Notes: generated from the letters alone by a model not told the origin. A stretch of 8,122 nucleotides of DNA from an uncultured Treponema sp. (GCA_934699065.1 CAKUWD010000125.1:1-8122); one strand, 5' to 3'; positions 1 to 6,862 are shown, counted from the stretch's first letter. A program made the numbers and translations.

Positions 1-123
1 GTGTCCTCAGATGAAGAAGACAAGCTGATGCGTTCCATCAAAAAAACAGATCCTTCTGCCTTTGTAAATATTCTGCAGACCAAAATGTTGAAAGGTAACT
101 TTATCATGAAACGTCAGGACTAG
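1..123 (+). CDS. C-terminal end of a YitT-family (DUF2179) membrane protein, partial
   Basis: Frame 1 is open from the first base to a TAG at 121-123, giving 40 residues; the start lies outside the window. The segment contains KKTDPSAFVNI followed by a glycine-aromatic pair (GNF). This matches the end of the DUF2179 domain that closes YitT-type proteins, where an E..K....I...DP.AF pattern is followed by a G.GF-like motif. Known family members have about five to six membrane helices and a small soluble C-terminal domain; their transport role is poorly defined. Only the soluble tail is visible, so membrane segments cannot be checked. The short piece could come from another protein carrying the same domain. 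No convincing terminator hairpin follows the stop. Confidence 0.65.
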   Translation: MSSDEEDKLMRSIKKTDPSAFVNILQTKMLKGNFIMKRQD

Positions 124-165
124 ACAGAAGCAAGTCGACTACAAATTTCACCTCTTCATTAATCA

Positions 166-194
166 ATCTTACCCCGCCAAAAATGCATCTTACC
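166..194 (+). repeat. Two direct repeats ATCTTACC, 21 bp apart, upstream of the flavoprotein gene
   Basis: ATCTTACC occurs at 166-173 and again at 187-194, and both copies are followed closely by AAAA runs. The start-to-start distance of 21 bp is two helical turns, which would put both copies on the same DNA face. They lie just upstream of a candidate -35 box at 205. This is the arrangement of a tandem activator site, but two eight-base copies can arise by chance. Confidence 0.3.
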
Positions 195-204
195 AAAAGC
201 CCTC

Positions 205-233
205 TTGTGCTCAAAATCATCTGCCCTTAATAT
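205..233 (+). promoter_or_regulatory. Candidate promoter of the flavoprotein gene
   Basis: TTGTGC (205-210) and TAATAT (228-233) are separated by 17 bases, close to the sigma-70 consensus spacing. The -35 match is weak (3 of 6). It sits 42 bases before the preferred start codon. A second AT-rich -10-like box, TAAAAT at 241-246, is an alternative without a good -35. Confidence 0.35.
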
Positions 234-274
234 GAAATCATAAAATAAATGCAGCAGAAAAGGAGATGGCTGAT

Positions 275-1924
275 ATGAAAATTCTTTTGATAAACGGAAG
301 TCCAAAAGGCAAGAAGAGTAATTCCCTCAGACTGGCAGCAAGCTTTGTTGAAGGCGTAAAGTCAAAGGCCGAAGGAAGGGGAGACCTGGTAACTGTAGAT
401 GAAGTTGAAGTTGCTTCATTAAAAATCTCTGCCTGCCGTGGCTGCTTTGCCTGCTGGAAAAATACTCCCGGCCACTGCTGCATTAAAGATGATATGGCTT
501 CAATCATTGAAAAAGAAATAGAAGCTGATTTAGTTGTATGGAGCTTTCCTCTTTATTATTTTAATGTTCCTGGCATTCTGAAGAATCTTATAGACCGTCA
601 GCTGCCAATGAGCCTGCCTTTTATGAGTGAAAATACAAACGAAACCGGAAGTGGTGGTCATGATGCCAGATATGATATGAAAAATATTCGTCATGTTCTG
701 ATTTCTACCTGCGGCTTTTATTCGGCAAAAGGAAATTATGATTCTGTAACAAATATGTTTGATCACTTTTTGGGCAAAGGAAATTATGAAACAATTTTCT
801 GTGGTCAGGGCGAATTGTTCAGAGTAGATGAACTTTCCGACAGAATTAATCAGTATCTGGAAATTGTAAAAAAAGCCGGCTCTGAATATGCAGAAGGAAA
901 AATCTCTGACCAGGTTTCTAATCAGCTTAAAACTCTGCTATATCCAAAAGAGGTTTTTGAAAAGCTTGCAGATGCTGACTGGGGAATCAACAAAGAGACC
1001 GGTGAAAAAGAAGCGCAGGATCTTACTTTTACCCGCCAGATGGCAGCCCTTTATAACAAGAATTCTTTTAAGGGTAAAAACCGGGTTCTTGAGATGTGTT
1101 ATACCGATACAGGCCATACCTATCAGATTCTTCTTACAAAAGAGGGAAGTGAACTTTTTACAGACGGAAGCCTAAAGGCAACAACAAGAGTTGAAACTCC
1201 TTTTGAAGTTTGGGCTGCAATTTCTCGTGGCGAAATGGAAGGAGCTGAAGCCTTGGGGAAAAAGCTTTATTCCGTAACCGGTGACTTTTCTTTGATGATG
1301 GACTGGGATAAAATATTTGGCAGTGATGCGGTTGGAAGCGGGGAAGAGTATAATGATGATGGCGCTGGTGCAGGAAAAGCAAGCCTGAAAAATCCTTCTA
1401 TGACAAGCATGCTGCTTCCATGGATTTCCTTCTGGGTAGCAGTTGCTATAAATCCGTTGGTTGGCTCAATTGCTGCAATGGCAGTTTGTGCACTTGTTCC
1501 ATTCATCATGAGAAAGCACAAACTGATTATCTGGGATCAGCTTTCGATTGCGGCCGTTGCACTTTTATCTGCGGCTGCACATTTTACTGGCAAGGGAGAA
1601 GTGGCAACCAATGCAGGCTATCTGATTTTTGGGCTTTTCTGGCTTGCATCCTGTTTTACAAAAGAGCCTCTTTGTGCGTCTTATGTAAAGTACAGCTATG
1701 GGGGAAGCAAGGCCGAAAGAAATCCGCTTTTTATGAATGCAAATTATATTCTGGCTGCCTGCTGGGGATGTCTTTATATTCTTACTGCGATCTGGACTTT
1801 CTTCTTAAGAAGAGTGGGCTTTGGAAATATTCTTCTTGTAGTGAATAATCTGGTTCCACTTGCAATGGGACTTTTTACCGGCTGGTTTGTAAAATGGTAT
1901 CCGGCATGGAAGGCAAGGGGATAG
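275..1924 (+). CDS. NAD(P)H/FMN-dependent oxidoreductase with Cys cluster, SCP2-like domain and C-terminal membrane domain
   Basis: A predicted 549-residue flavoprotein. Residues 1-180 form a flavodoxin-like FMN reductase fold: a phosphate-loop sequence NGSPKGKKSNS at 7-17 and an FP.YYF.VPG..K..ID segment near 91-108. A Cys cluster (Cys54, 57, 60, 68 and 69, then DDM) resembles the CX2CX2CX(n)C motif of iron-sulfur flavoproteins. Residues about 255-347 look like an SCP2 sterol-carrier domain (TP.EVW..I..GE, then GDFSLMMDW). A Gly/Asp-rich linker leads to about six hydrophobic segments (about 378-545), ending at the inner membrane. The frame is open from ATG 266, but AGGAG at 261-265 abuts that codon, so ATG 275 with a 9-base spacer is preferred. 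A hairpin follows the stop. The substrate is unknown. Family knowledge suggests flavin-dependent reduction of a quinone, an aromatic or another small molecule; the SCP2 and membrane parts suggest a lipophilic substrate (inference). Confidence 0.85.
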   Translation: MKILLINGSPKGKKSNSLRLAASFVEGVKSKAEGRGDLVTVDEVEVASLKISACRGCFACWKNTPGHCCIKDDMASIIEKEIEADLVVWSFPLYYFNVPGILKNLIDRQLPMSLPFMSENTNETGSGGHDARYDMKNIRHVLISTCGFYSAKGNYDSVTNMFDHFLGKGNYETIFCGQGELFRVDELSDRINQYLEIVKKAGSEYAEGKISDQVSNQLKTLLYPKEVFEKLADADWGINKETGEKEAQDLTFTRQMAALYNKNSFKGKNRVLEMCYTDTGHTYQILLTKEGSELFTDGSLKATTRVETPFEVWAAISRGEMEGAEALGKKLYSVTGDFSLMMDWDKIFGSDAVGSGEEYNDDGAGAGKASLKNPSMTSMLLPWISFWVAVAINPLVGSIAAMAVCALVPFIMRKHKLIIWDQLSIAAVALLSAAAHFTGKGEVATNAGYLIFGLFWLASCFTKEPLCASYVKYSYGGSKAERNPLFMNANYILAACWGCLYILTAIWTFFLRRVGFGNILLVVNNLVPLAMGLFTGWFVKWYPAWKARG

Positions 1925-1933
1925 GCTGATAGT

Positions 1934-1951
1934 CTGCCCCAAGGTGGGCAG
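1934..1951 (+). terminator. Possible terminator hairpin after the flavoprotein gene
   Basis: CTGCCC (1934-1939) pairs perfectly with GGGCAG (1946-1951) across a 6-base loop, starting 9 bases after the stop codon. It is followed by TTAATTATT, a weak T-rich tail. Position and GC-rich stem fit intrinsic termination; the tail is poorer than ideal. Confidence 0.5.
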
Positions 1952-1988
1952 TTAATTATTCAGCCCATCCAGCTGTGCATTTATCATT

Positions 1989-2019
1989 TCCCAGTTCCAG
2001 ATTGAAGCTGGAACTGGGA
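1989..2019 (+). repeat. Perfect 12-bp inverted repeat with 7-base loop
   Basis: TCCCAGTTCCAG (1989-2000) is exactly complementary to CTGGAACTGGGA (2008-2019), with the loop ATTGAAG. The stem is strong, but no T-run follows on either strand. It is therefore either an atypical second terminator or structure insulating the two transcription units. It lies just upstream of the aldo/keto reductase promoter. Confidence 0.6.
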
Positions 2020-2033
2020 GATGCTTGCAAAAG

Positions 2034-2059
2034 TTGTCTGATTCTGTTAATGTTATATA
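2034..2059 (+). promoter_or_regulatory. Candidate promoter of the aldo/keto reductase-tetR operon
   Basis: TGTTATATA (2051-2059) reads as an extended -10 element (TG-N-TATATA). TTGTCT at 2034-2039 is a -35-like box, but only 14 bases upstream, so the extended -10 probably matters most. The -10 lies inside the left arm of the palindrome at 2048-2089, so a bound repressor would block polymerase. Confidence 0.45.
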
Positions 2060-2089
2060 GGTGAGATATATCTCACTTATATGACATTA
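2048..2089. promoter_or_regulatory. 42-bp imperfect palindrome, likely operator for the TetR-family regulator
   Basis: The core GTGAGATATATCTCAC (2061-2076) is a perfect 16-bp palindrome. It is flanked by 13-base arms (2048-2060 and 2077-2089) that are complementary at 11 of 13 positions, so the symmetry spans 42 bases centred between 2068 and 2069. It overlaps the likely -10 and ends 19 bases before the reductase ATG. TetR-family proteins commonly bind such palindromes in front of their own operon. The regulator at 3041-3670 is the second gene here, which supports autoregulation (inference). The length could hold two dimers. Confidence 0.75.
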
Positions 2090-2108
2090 ATCTGTGAGGA
2101 GCCAAATT

Positions 2109-3044
2109 ATGGATATAATGCATCCAACAGCTGTAATTGGAACTAATGCCTGGGGTGGAAAACTTTATGGAAAAGCGATTCGAGGAAATTATGTTTCTGA
2201 CGAAGTTATAAAATCTGCTATGAATAAAGCAAAGGAATGTGATATTCCTCTTTATGATATGGCTCGTGATTATGGATTCGGGAAAGCTCAAAAAATGCTT
2301 GGGGAGTTTGGAGCAAAGGAAGTATTTGTTTCTGCAAAATATACGCCGTTTACTCATTATAAAAAGGGGTGTGTGCGAAAATCTCTGGAAAAAGATTTAG
2401 CAGATTTTAAGCGTTCGGATGTTGATATATACTGGCTTCATCTTCCAACGGATATTGAAGAACACCTTGCAGAAATTATTGAACTCTATCATGAAGGCAA
2501 AATTAAACACGTTGGAGTTTCAAATTTTACAAAAGAAGAATGCGAACTCTCTAAGAAGATTTTGGAAGAAGCTGGTATTCCTCTTTACGGAGTTCAAAAT
2601 CATTACAGTATTATCTGCCGTGATTGGGAAAATAACGGACTTTTAGACTGGTGTAAACAAAATAATGTTTTATTCTGGGGATGGGCAGTTTTGGAAGAAG
2701 GCTTGCTTGTTGATCCGAGAATCAAAAAATCATCTACTATGAAATTCGCTTTTAAACGCAAAGTTAAAAAACTTGCTCCTGTTTATGCAGAAATGATTAA
2801 AATTGCAGAAGCTCATGGAATAAAAGTTCCTCAGGTTGCTATGGCCTTTTGTGCTACAAAAGGAGTAATTCCAATGTGTGGTTGTCGAAAACCAGAACAA
2901 GTTGAGGCTCTTGCTAATGCATCAAAAATCTGTCTTAATGAAGAAGAAATTAGAATCTTGGAAACAGCCGCCGATTCTGCAAATGTTAGAATTATGGGTG
3001 CAGATATTTTTAGAAGATTTGTTTCAAAGCCTAAGAAAAAATGA
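2109..3044 (+). CDS. Aldo/keto reductase
   Basis: A predicted 311-residue cytosolic NAD(P)H-dependent reductase of the TIM-barrel aldo/keto reductase superfamily, of normal family length. The catalytic tetrad can be placed: Asp50 and Tyr55 in YDMARDYGFG, Lys77 in VSAKYTP, and His111 in DIYWLHLP. Other family signatures are KHVGVSNF (133-140), the QNHYS segment (163-167) and the C-terminal cofactor-binding GCRKPEQVEA (258-267). The frame is open from a GTG at 2094, but that codon overlaps the ribosome binding site AGGAG (2097-2101). ATG 2109, 7 bases downstream, is the better start. The stop overlaps the next gene's ATG (ATGA), so the two are probably translated together. Family members reduce aldehydes, ketones or quinones; the substrate here cannot be read from sequence. 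Control by the downstream TetR protein suggests induction by a small toxic or electrophilic molecule (inference). Confidence 0.92.
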   Translation: MDIMHPTAVIGTNAWGGKLYGKAIRGNYVSDEVIKSAMNKAKECDIPLYDMARDYGFGKAQKMLGEFGAKEVFVSAKYTPFTHYKKGCVRKSLEKDLADFKRSDVDIYWLHLPTDIEEHLAEIIELYHEGKIKHVGVSNFTKEECELSKKILEEAGIPLYGVQNHYSIICRDWENNGLLDWCKQNNVLFWGWAVLEEGLLVDPRIKKSSTMKFAFKRKVKKLAPVYAEMIKIAEAHGIKVPQVAMAFCATKGVIPMCGCRKPEQVEALANASKICLNEEEIRILETAADSANVRIMGADIFRRFVSKPKKK

Positions 3045-3670
3045 GTGCAAAACAACGTCGAACCGATAAAGAAATAATACAAACTCGTGCTATTCAAACT
3101 CGCGAAAAACTTCTACAAGCAGCCTTAAAAATGTATACACAGCAAGGGTATTATGCAACTACAGTTGATCAGATTGCAAAAGAAGCTGGTCTTTCTACTG
3201 GAGTTGCTTACCGTTATTTTAAAAATAAAAAAGAACTTTTACTTGAAGCTCTCTCTTATGCCTTTGTGAATATAAAGCAATTAACTGGGGTTCAGGAAAC
3301 GTCTCTGTTTGATGGAAATCTGGAAGCTGCACTTACAGCCTTTGAGAAAATACATATTCAATATTACGACTTTCATGAAGAACTGGAAGGCTTGCGTCAT
3401 TCCGATAAAGATGTTGCAGAACTCTACGACAGTTTTTATGATACGGCAATGCAACAGATTTTTGAACAGCTTCCACAGGCGATAAAAGAAGATCAAAATG
3501 CAAAAGAAAAGCTTTCCCTTGTCATTGCCCTTATGGAGCATTATTGTCATATCTCTGCAAAGGAGGCTGTTATGGCAGCAAAAAAGAAAAGTCCCAAATC
3601 AAAAGCTTTTGAATTAGATTTGACTTATATACGTAAAAAGATTTTAGAAATTGCAAAAGAGCTTTGTTAA
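3041..3670 (+). CDS. TetR/AcrR-family transcriptional regulator
   Basis: A predicted 209-residue DNA-binding regulator of typical TetR length. The N-terminal three-helix domain covers about residues 16-70. It begins TREKLLQAALKMYTQQGY and carries the helix-turn-helix TVDQIAKEAGLSTGVAYRYF at 41-60, then KNKKEL, the most conserved stretch of the family. The remaining 140 residues are helical and unlike any specific ligand-binding class I recognise, as expected for the variable sensor domain. The C-terminus is Lys-rich. Its ATG overlaps the reductase stop codon by 4 bases and has no strong ribosome binding site of its own, which points to translational coupling. The long palindrome ahead of the operon is its probable operator, making it an autorepressor released by a ligand that may be a substrate of the reductase (inference). 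Confidence 0.92.
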   Translation: MSAKQRRTDKEIIQTRAIQTREKLLQAALKMYTQQGYYATTVDQIAKEAGLSTGVAYRYFKNKKELLLEALSYAFVNIKQLTGVQETSLFDGNLEAALTAFEKIHIQYYDFHEELEGLRHSDKDVAELYDSFYDTAMQQIFEQLPQAIKEDQNAKEKLSLVIALMEHYCHISAKEAVMAAKKKSPKSKAFELDLTYIRKKILEIAKELC

Positions 3671-3702
3671 AGTTTTTGTTGTGTTTCAACCGGAGTCTGT
3701 GA

Positions 3703-3867
3703 AAAAAAGACGGAAAGTGTCAGCTTATTCAACAGCTCCTGCAGGAGTATGACATCGAAACTGCTGAGGATATCCAAGATGCACTCAAGGATCTTCTCGG
3801 TGGCACTGATAAGGTGCTACCTCAGATTGAAGAATGGCAGCATAGACCTTTAGAAGAAGCCACTTAA
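3703..3867 (+). pseudogene. IS256-family transposase relic, internally deleted
   Basis: After an in-frame TGA at 3700 the frame encodes 54 residues to TAA 3865-3867. Residues from 3748 (YDIETAEDIQDALKDLL) match the N-terminal region of Mutator/IS256 transposases, which normally continues GGT-I-K-E-M-hydrophobic. Here, straight after GGT (ends 3807), the text becomes DKVLPQIEEW (from 3808), then QHRPLEE. In intact transposases that is the stretch just before the first catalytic Asp (VYP..FIDA). About 100 residues appear to be missing in frame, and everything after PLEE is lost. No start codon or catalytic residue survives, so it is non-functional. GGAGTCTGTGAAAA at 3692-3705 may be a remnant of a terminal repeat (weak). 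It lies between convergent genes. Identification is from memory of the family, without a search. Confidence 0.75.
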
Positions 3868-3896
3868 CTCACTAATCTCAACAAACATGAATTTAT

Positions 3897-6179
3897 TTAA
3901 ACCATTTTCTGCAGATATTGGCCTGTTTTTGAGGTATCACAGGAAAGAATCTGCTCCGGTGTTCCTTCAAAGACGACCTCTCCTCCGCCCGTACCGCCAT
4001 CTGGTCCCATGTCGACGATCCAGTCCGCTTGCCCAATCATCTCCATCCTATGCTCGACCATGACAACGGTATTGCCATTATTCACGAGCTTTCGCAGAAG
4101 AGCCAGAAGCATTTCAATATCGTTCGCGTGAAGGCCTGTGCTCGGCTCGTCAAGCACATAGATCTGACCCTGTTTGTGCAGTTCGCTTGCCAGCTTTACA
4201 CGCTGAACCTCGCCGCCGGAAAGCGTGCTTGTCGGCTGACCGAGAGTAAGATAATCCAGGCCGACATCGATCATGCTCTGCAGGAGCTTCCTGATCTTTG
4301 CGTTCTCAAAGAAATCATACGCCTGCGCAATTGTCAGATCCATAATCTGTTCGATGTTCAAACCTTTATAACAGTAGGATAATGCAGTCGGATTATAGCG
4401 ATGACCTCCGCATTCCTCGCACGTGATTACTACAGGCTCCGCAAATGCCATCTCATATACGATCTGTCCTGTGCCTTTACAGATCGGACAGCCGCCTTGT
4501 GAGTTGAAGGAGAACCACTTGGCATCCACACCGTTTGCCTTTGCCAAAACCTTACGGATCTCATCCATAACGCCCGTGTATGTCGCAGGCGTAGAGCGGA
4601 TGGATGTCCCTATGGGCTTCTGGTCGATCACAACAGCGTCACGATGTGCTTTGGGGAATTCATATCGCATCAACGAGCTTTTACCGGAACCCGCAACACC
4701 TGTAACTGCTGTCAGTACACCTTTGGGAATCGTCACATCGATATGCTTCAGGTTGTGACAATGGGCATCTTTTACTTCATACCCTTCGGTCCACTGGAGC
4801 GGATGATCATTAACGGTAATCTTCCGGTTGATCGCTTTTGCCGTCAGCGTATCGGCTCTTTTCAATTCTTCAAGGCTTCCTGAGAACACAAGGTTTCCGC
4901 CATTTGTTCCGGCGAGAGGCCCCATTTCAATGATATGATCTGCCAGTTCCAGCATTTGACGGCTGTGTTCAACTACAAGCACATTATTATGCTTGTCTCG
5001 AAGTTCACAGAGCATTCTGCCGATCCGGTCTGCGTCTGCGGGATGAAGCCCTGCTGTAGGTTCATCGAAGATATAAGTGATGTTATTCAGATAACCGCCC
5101 AGATTGCGCACCATCTTCAGGCGCTGCGCCTCACCGCCGGAAAGGGTGTCTGTTTTACGTGACAGGGACAGATATCCGATGCCCACATCGATCATTCTCT
5201 GCAGGTATTCTGCGATCTGTCTTGCAAGTGATGCTCCTCTCGGATCATCGATGGTTTCAAGAAAAGGAAGCAGATCGCTGGCTGTCATATCCATACACTC
5301 CACGATATTTTTGCCGTTGATCTTTGAAGCAAGTGCCTTCGGATTCAGCCCGGTTCCTCCACAGGTGCGGCACGGCCCATGCTGAACATGACTCATGATT
5401 TCATCCTGCAGCTTCTGCTTCAACTTTGTGATATCGCGCTTCATATACAGCCTTGTGAAACGGGGAATAACACCTTCGTATTCCACATCCCATTTGCCGC
5501 CGGTATTGTTGGAATTGATCTGCATCTGCATATCCGCATCTTTTGGTGCTTCATATTTCAGGATATGCCATTCTTCCTCGGTAAAATCCCGCAACTTCTT
5601 ATTTGGATCAAGAAGAGGGTTCTGCTGCCAGTATACCGTCTGCCACCCGGAGGAAAATTGACTGAACAGAATTCCGCCTTCATTGATTGATTTATCAAGA
5701 TCAAACATGCTGTCTTCATTCAGTTCCATCTGCTCGCCGATTCCGGTGCAGTCCGGGCACATCCCTGCCGGATGGTTAAAAGAATATGCCATAGACCCGC
5801 CTGCGCTAGGCTCTCCGACACGAGAAAACAGCAGACGCATCAGAGGCGCAACATCTACAGCTGTCCCAACTGTTGACCTTGAGTTTGCGCCGATGGCATG
5901 CTGATCCACCACAATGGCCGGAGTAAGGTTTCTGATCTCATCTACCTTCGGACGGTCATAGTGCGGCATTTTATTCCGCAGAAAAAGCGGATAGCTCTGT
6001 TGCCATTCTCGGCTTGATTCTACCGCCACCGTATCAAACGCAAGGGAGCTTTTACCGGAACCAGATACACCGGCAAAAACCACCAGTTCACCTTTGGGAA
6101 TCGAAACGTCTATATGCTTTAAGTTGTTTTCTGATGCCCCTATAATCTCGATATTGTCTGAAACTCTCGAATTACTCAT
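3897..6179 (-). CDS. UvrA-like ABC ATPase lacking the UvrB-binding domain (DrrC/UvrA2 class)
   Basis: A predicted 760-residue double ABC ATPase. First half: Walker A GVSGSGKS (37-44), RSTVGT (101-106), CPDC (141-144), CRTC (270-273), signature LSGGEAQR (346-353), Walker B YIFDEP (369-374). Second half: Walker A GVAGSGKS (494-501), a complete C-X2-C-X19-C-X2-C zinc finger (Cys564, 567, 587, 590), LSGGEVQR (653-660), Walker B YVLDEP (674-679). True UvrA is about 940 residues. Here LLFSRVGEP (116-124) runs almost directly into YSFNHPAGMCPDC (132-144), so the UvrB-binding domain and the first Cys pair of zinc finger 1 are absent. It probably cannot load UvrB. The size and layout match DrrC-like proteins linked to resistance to DNA-intercalating drugs (family knowledge; drug unknown). 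A TTG at 6194 is in frame, but GGAG at 6189-6192 fits ATG 6179 with a 9-base spacer. GC is visibly higher than in the flanking genes. Confidence 0.9.
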   Translation of the reverse strand: MSNSRVSDNIEIIGASENNLKHIDVSIPKGELVVFAGVSGSGKSSLAFDTVAVESSREWQQSYPLFLRNKMPHYDRPKVDEIRNLTPAIVVDQHAIGANSRSTVGTAVDVAPLMRLLFSRVGEPSAGGSMAYSFNHPAGMCPDCTGIGEQMELNEDSMFDLDKSINEGGILFSQFSSGWQTVYWQQNPLLDPNKKLRDFTEEEWHILKYEAPKDADMQMQINSNNTGGKWDVEYEGVIPRFTRLYMKRDITKLKQKLQDEIMSHVQHGPCRTCGGTGLNPKALASKINGKNIVECMDMTASDLLPFLETIDDPRGASLARQIAEYLQRMIDVGIGYLSLSRKTDTLSGGEAQRLKMVRNLGGYLNNITYIFDEPTAGLHPADADRIGRMLCELRDKHNNVLVVEHSRQMLELADHIIEMGPLAGTNGGNLVFSGSLEELKRADTLTAKAINRKITVNDHPLQWTEGYEVKDAHCHNLKHIDVTIPKGVLTAVTGVAGSGKSSLMRYEFPKAHRDAVVIDQKPIGTSIRSTPATYTGVMDEIRKVLAKANGVDAKWFSFNSQGGCPICKGTGQIVYEMAFAEPVVITCEECGGHRYNPTALSYCYKGLNIEQIMDLTIAQAYDFFENAKIRKLLQSMIDVGLDYLTLGQPTSTLSGGEVQRVKLASELHKQGQIYVLDEPSTGLHANDIEMLLALLRKLVNNGNTVVMVEHRMEMIGQADWIVDMGPDGGTGGGEVVFEGTPEQILSCDTSKTGQYLQKMV

Positions 6180-6227
6180 TGTCCATTTCTCCAAAGCGAT
6201 GCGTCTTCTCCCCCGATAAACTGCGAT

Positions 6228-6256
6228 TTGTTATCGTCTATAAAACTGAAAGTCAA
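6228..6256 (-). promoter_or_regulatory. Candidate promoter of the uvrA-like gene
   Basis: On the - strand TTGACT (6251-6256) is a good -35 match, and TAACAA (6228-6233) lies 17 bases downstream as a weak -10. It sits in the 119-base gap between the acetyltransferase stop (6299) and the uvrA-like start (6179). That gap is wider than the others in this gene group, so separate expression of the ATPase is plausible. Confidence 0.35.
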
Positions 6257-6298
6257 TATGTTCACCTATGTCTCCAGTGACCACATCATAGCTCGTTT

Positions 6299-6817
6299 TT
6301 ATGATTTCATTTTCCAAATTAGATGTTTATCACCATTATTAAGCTTCCCGATTTTTCGCAAAAACTCAGCCTGTTTCTTAATATCCGGGCATGTTTTTTC
6401 ATCTTCCGCAACATATTCCCTGTACCCATGCTTTTTATAAAATAATCCGCTCCACTTTGCCCAATCCAGGTAATTTGCTGTTAAAAGGGAATAATGACGT
6501 TCAATTCCTCGCTTTTCAAATGACTCCAAAAGAGCACTTCCAACACCTCTATGCTGGCTCTCCCCTATAACAAACATCATTTTAAGATGATATGAACATG
6601 GTCCGAATTCCGTTCCTGCAGCCATACCGACTATTTTGCCTTTTTCCACTGCGATCCATATATCGTTTTGAGACTCCGCTAATAATTCATGTATTTCCTC
6701 ATAGGAATATTCCGGAATGTCGATATCTTTTATTGAATCTCTATATGGTGTATAGGAAGCTTCTATCAATCGGAGGATTTCCAGAATATCAGTTATATCA
6801 GCTTCTCGAATATCCAT
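6299..6817 (-). CDS. GNAT-family N-acetyltransferase
   Basis: A predicted 172-residue cytosolic acetyltransferase of usual GNAT length. It begins MDIREADITDI, a common GNAT first strand, and has an IWIAVEKGKIVGMAAG strand pair (53-68). The acetyl-CoA pyrophosphate-binding motif A is FVIGESQHRGVGSALL (82-97), with the Q-x-x-G-x-G signature at Gln88-Gly93. A later FYKKHGY segment matches the Y/F-x-x-x-G-F of motif B. The ATG is preceded by AGAGGA on the - strand with an 11-base gap. It is the third small gene in a - strand series, 45 bases after the phosphatase gene. The substrate (drug, polyamine, peptide or protein N-terminus) cannot be told. Being next to a UvrA-like resistance-type ATPase makes a detoxification role possible, but this is only context. 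Confidence 0.88.
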   Translation of the reverse strand: MDIREADITDILEILRLIEASYTPYRDSIKDIDIPEYSYEEIHELLAESQNDIWIAVEKGKIVGMAAGTEFGPCSYHLKMMFVIGESQHRGVGSALLESFEKRGIERHYSLLTANYLDWAKWSGLFYKKHGYREYVAEDEKTCPDIKKQAEFLRKIGKLNNGDKHLIWKMKS

Positions 6818-6862
6818 TTTTATCAGTTTCCTCTTATCCTCATTATATTTCTCAACCTATAT

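Noticed and set aside
266..274. Upstream ATG at 266 as start of the flavoprotein
   Set aside because: The AGGAG at 261-265 directly abuts it, leaving no spacer; ATG 275 has proper spacing and begins with the usual MKILLINGSP of the family.
2094..2108. GTG at 2094 as start of the aldo/keto reductase
   Set aside because: It overlaps the ribosome binding site AGGAG (2097-2101) that serves ATG 2109.
3671..3720. Intrinsic terminator after the tetR gene
   Set aside because: Only a 4-bp stem (GTTG/CAAC) is present, without a following T-run; not enough to call.
4029..5904. Several + strand open frames of 70-120 codons opposite the uvrA-like gene
   Set aside because: They are antisense shadows of a strongly conserved double ABC ATPase, with no family resemblance or ribosome binding sites of their own.
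6180..6194. TTG at 6194 as start of the uvrA-like gene
   Set aside because: The GGAG ribosome binding site lies within the first codons after that TTG and is well placed for ATG 6179.
6231..6324. Short - strand open frame of about 30 codons overlapping the end of the second GNAT gene and the gap before the uvrA-like gene (contains DVVTGDIGEHIDF)
   Set aside because: No start codon with a ribosome binding site, no recognised family, and a length expected by chance. It might be a remnant of an older gene, but nothing supports that.
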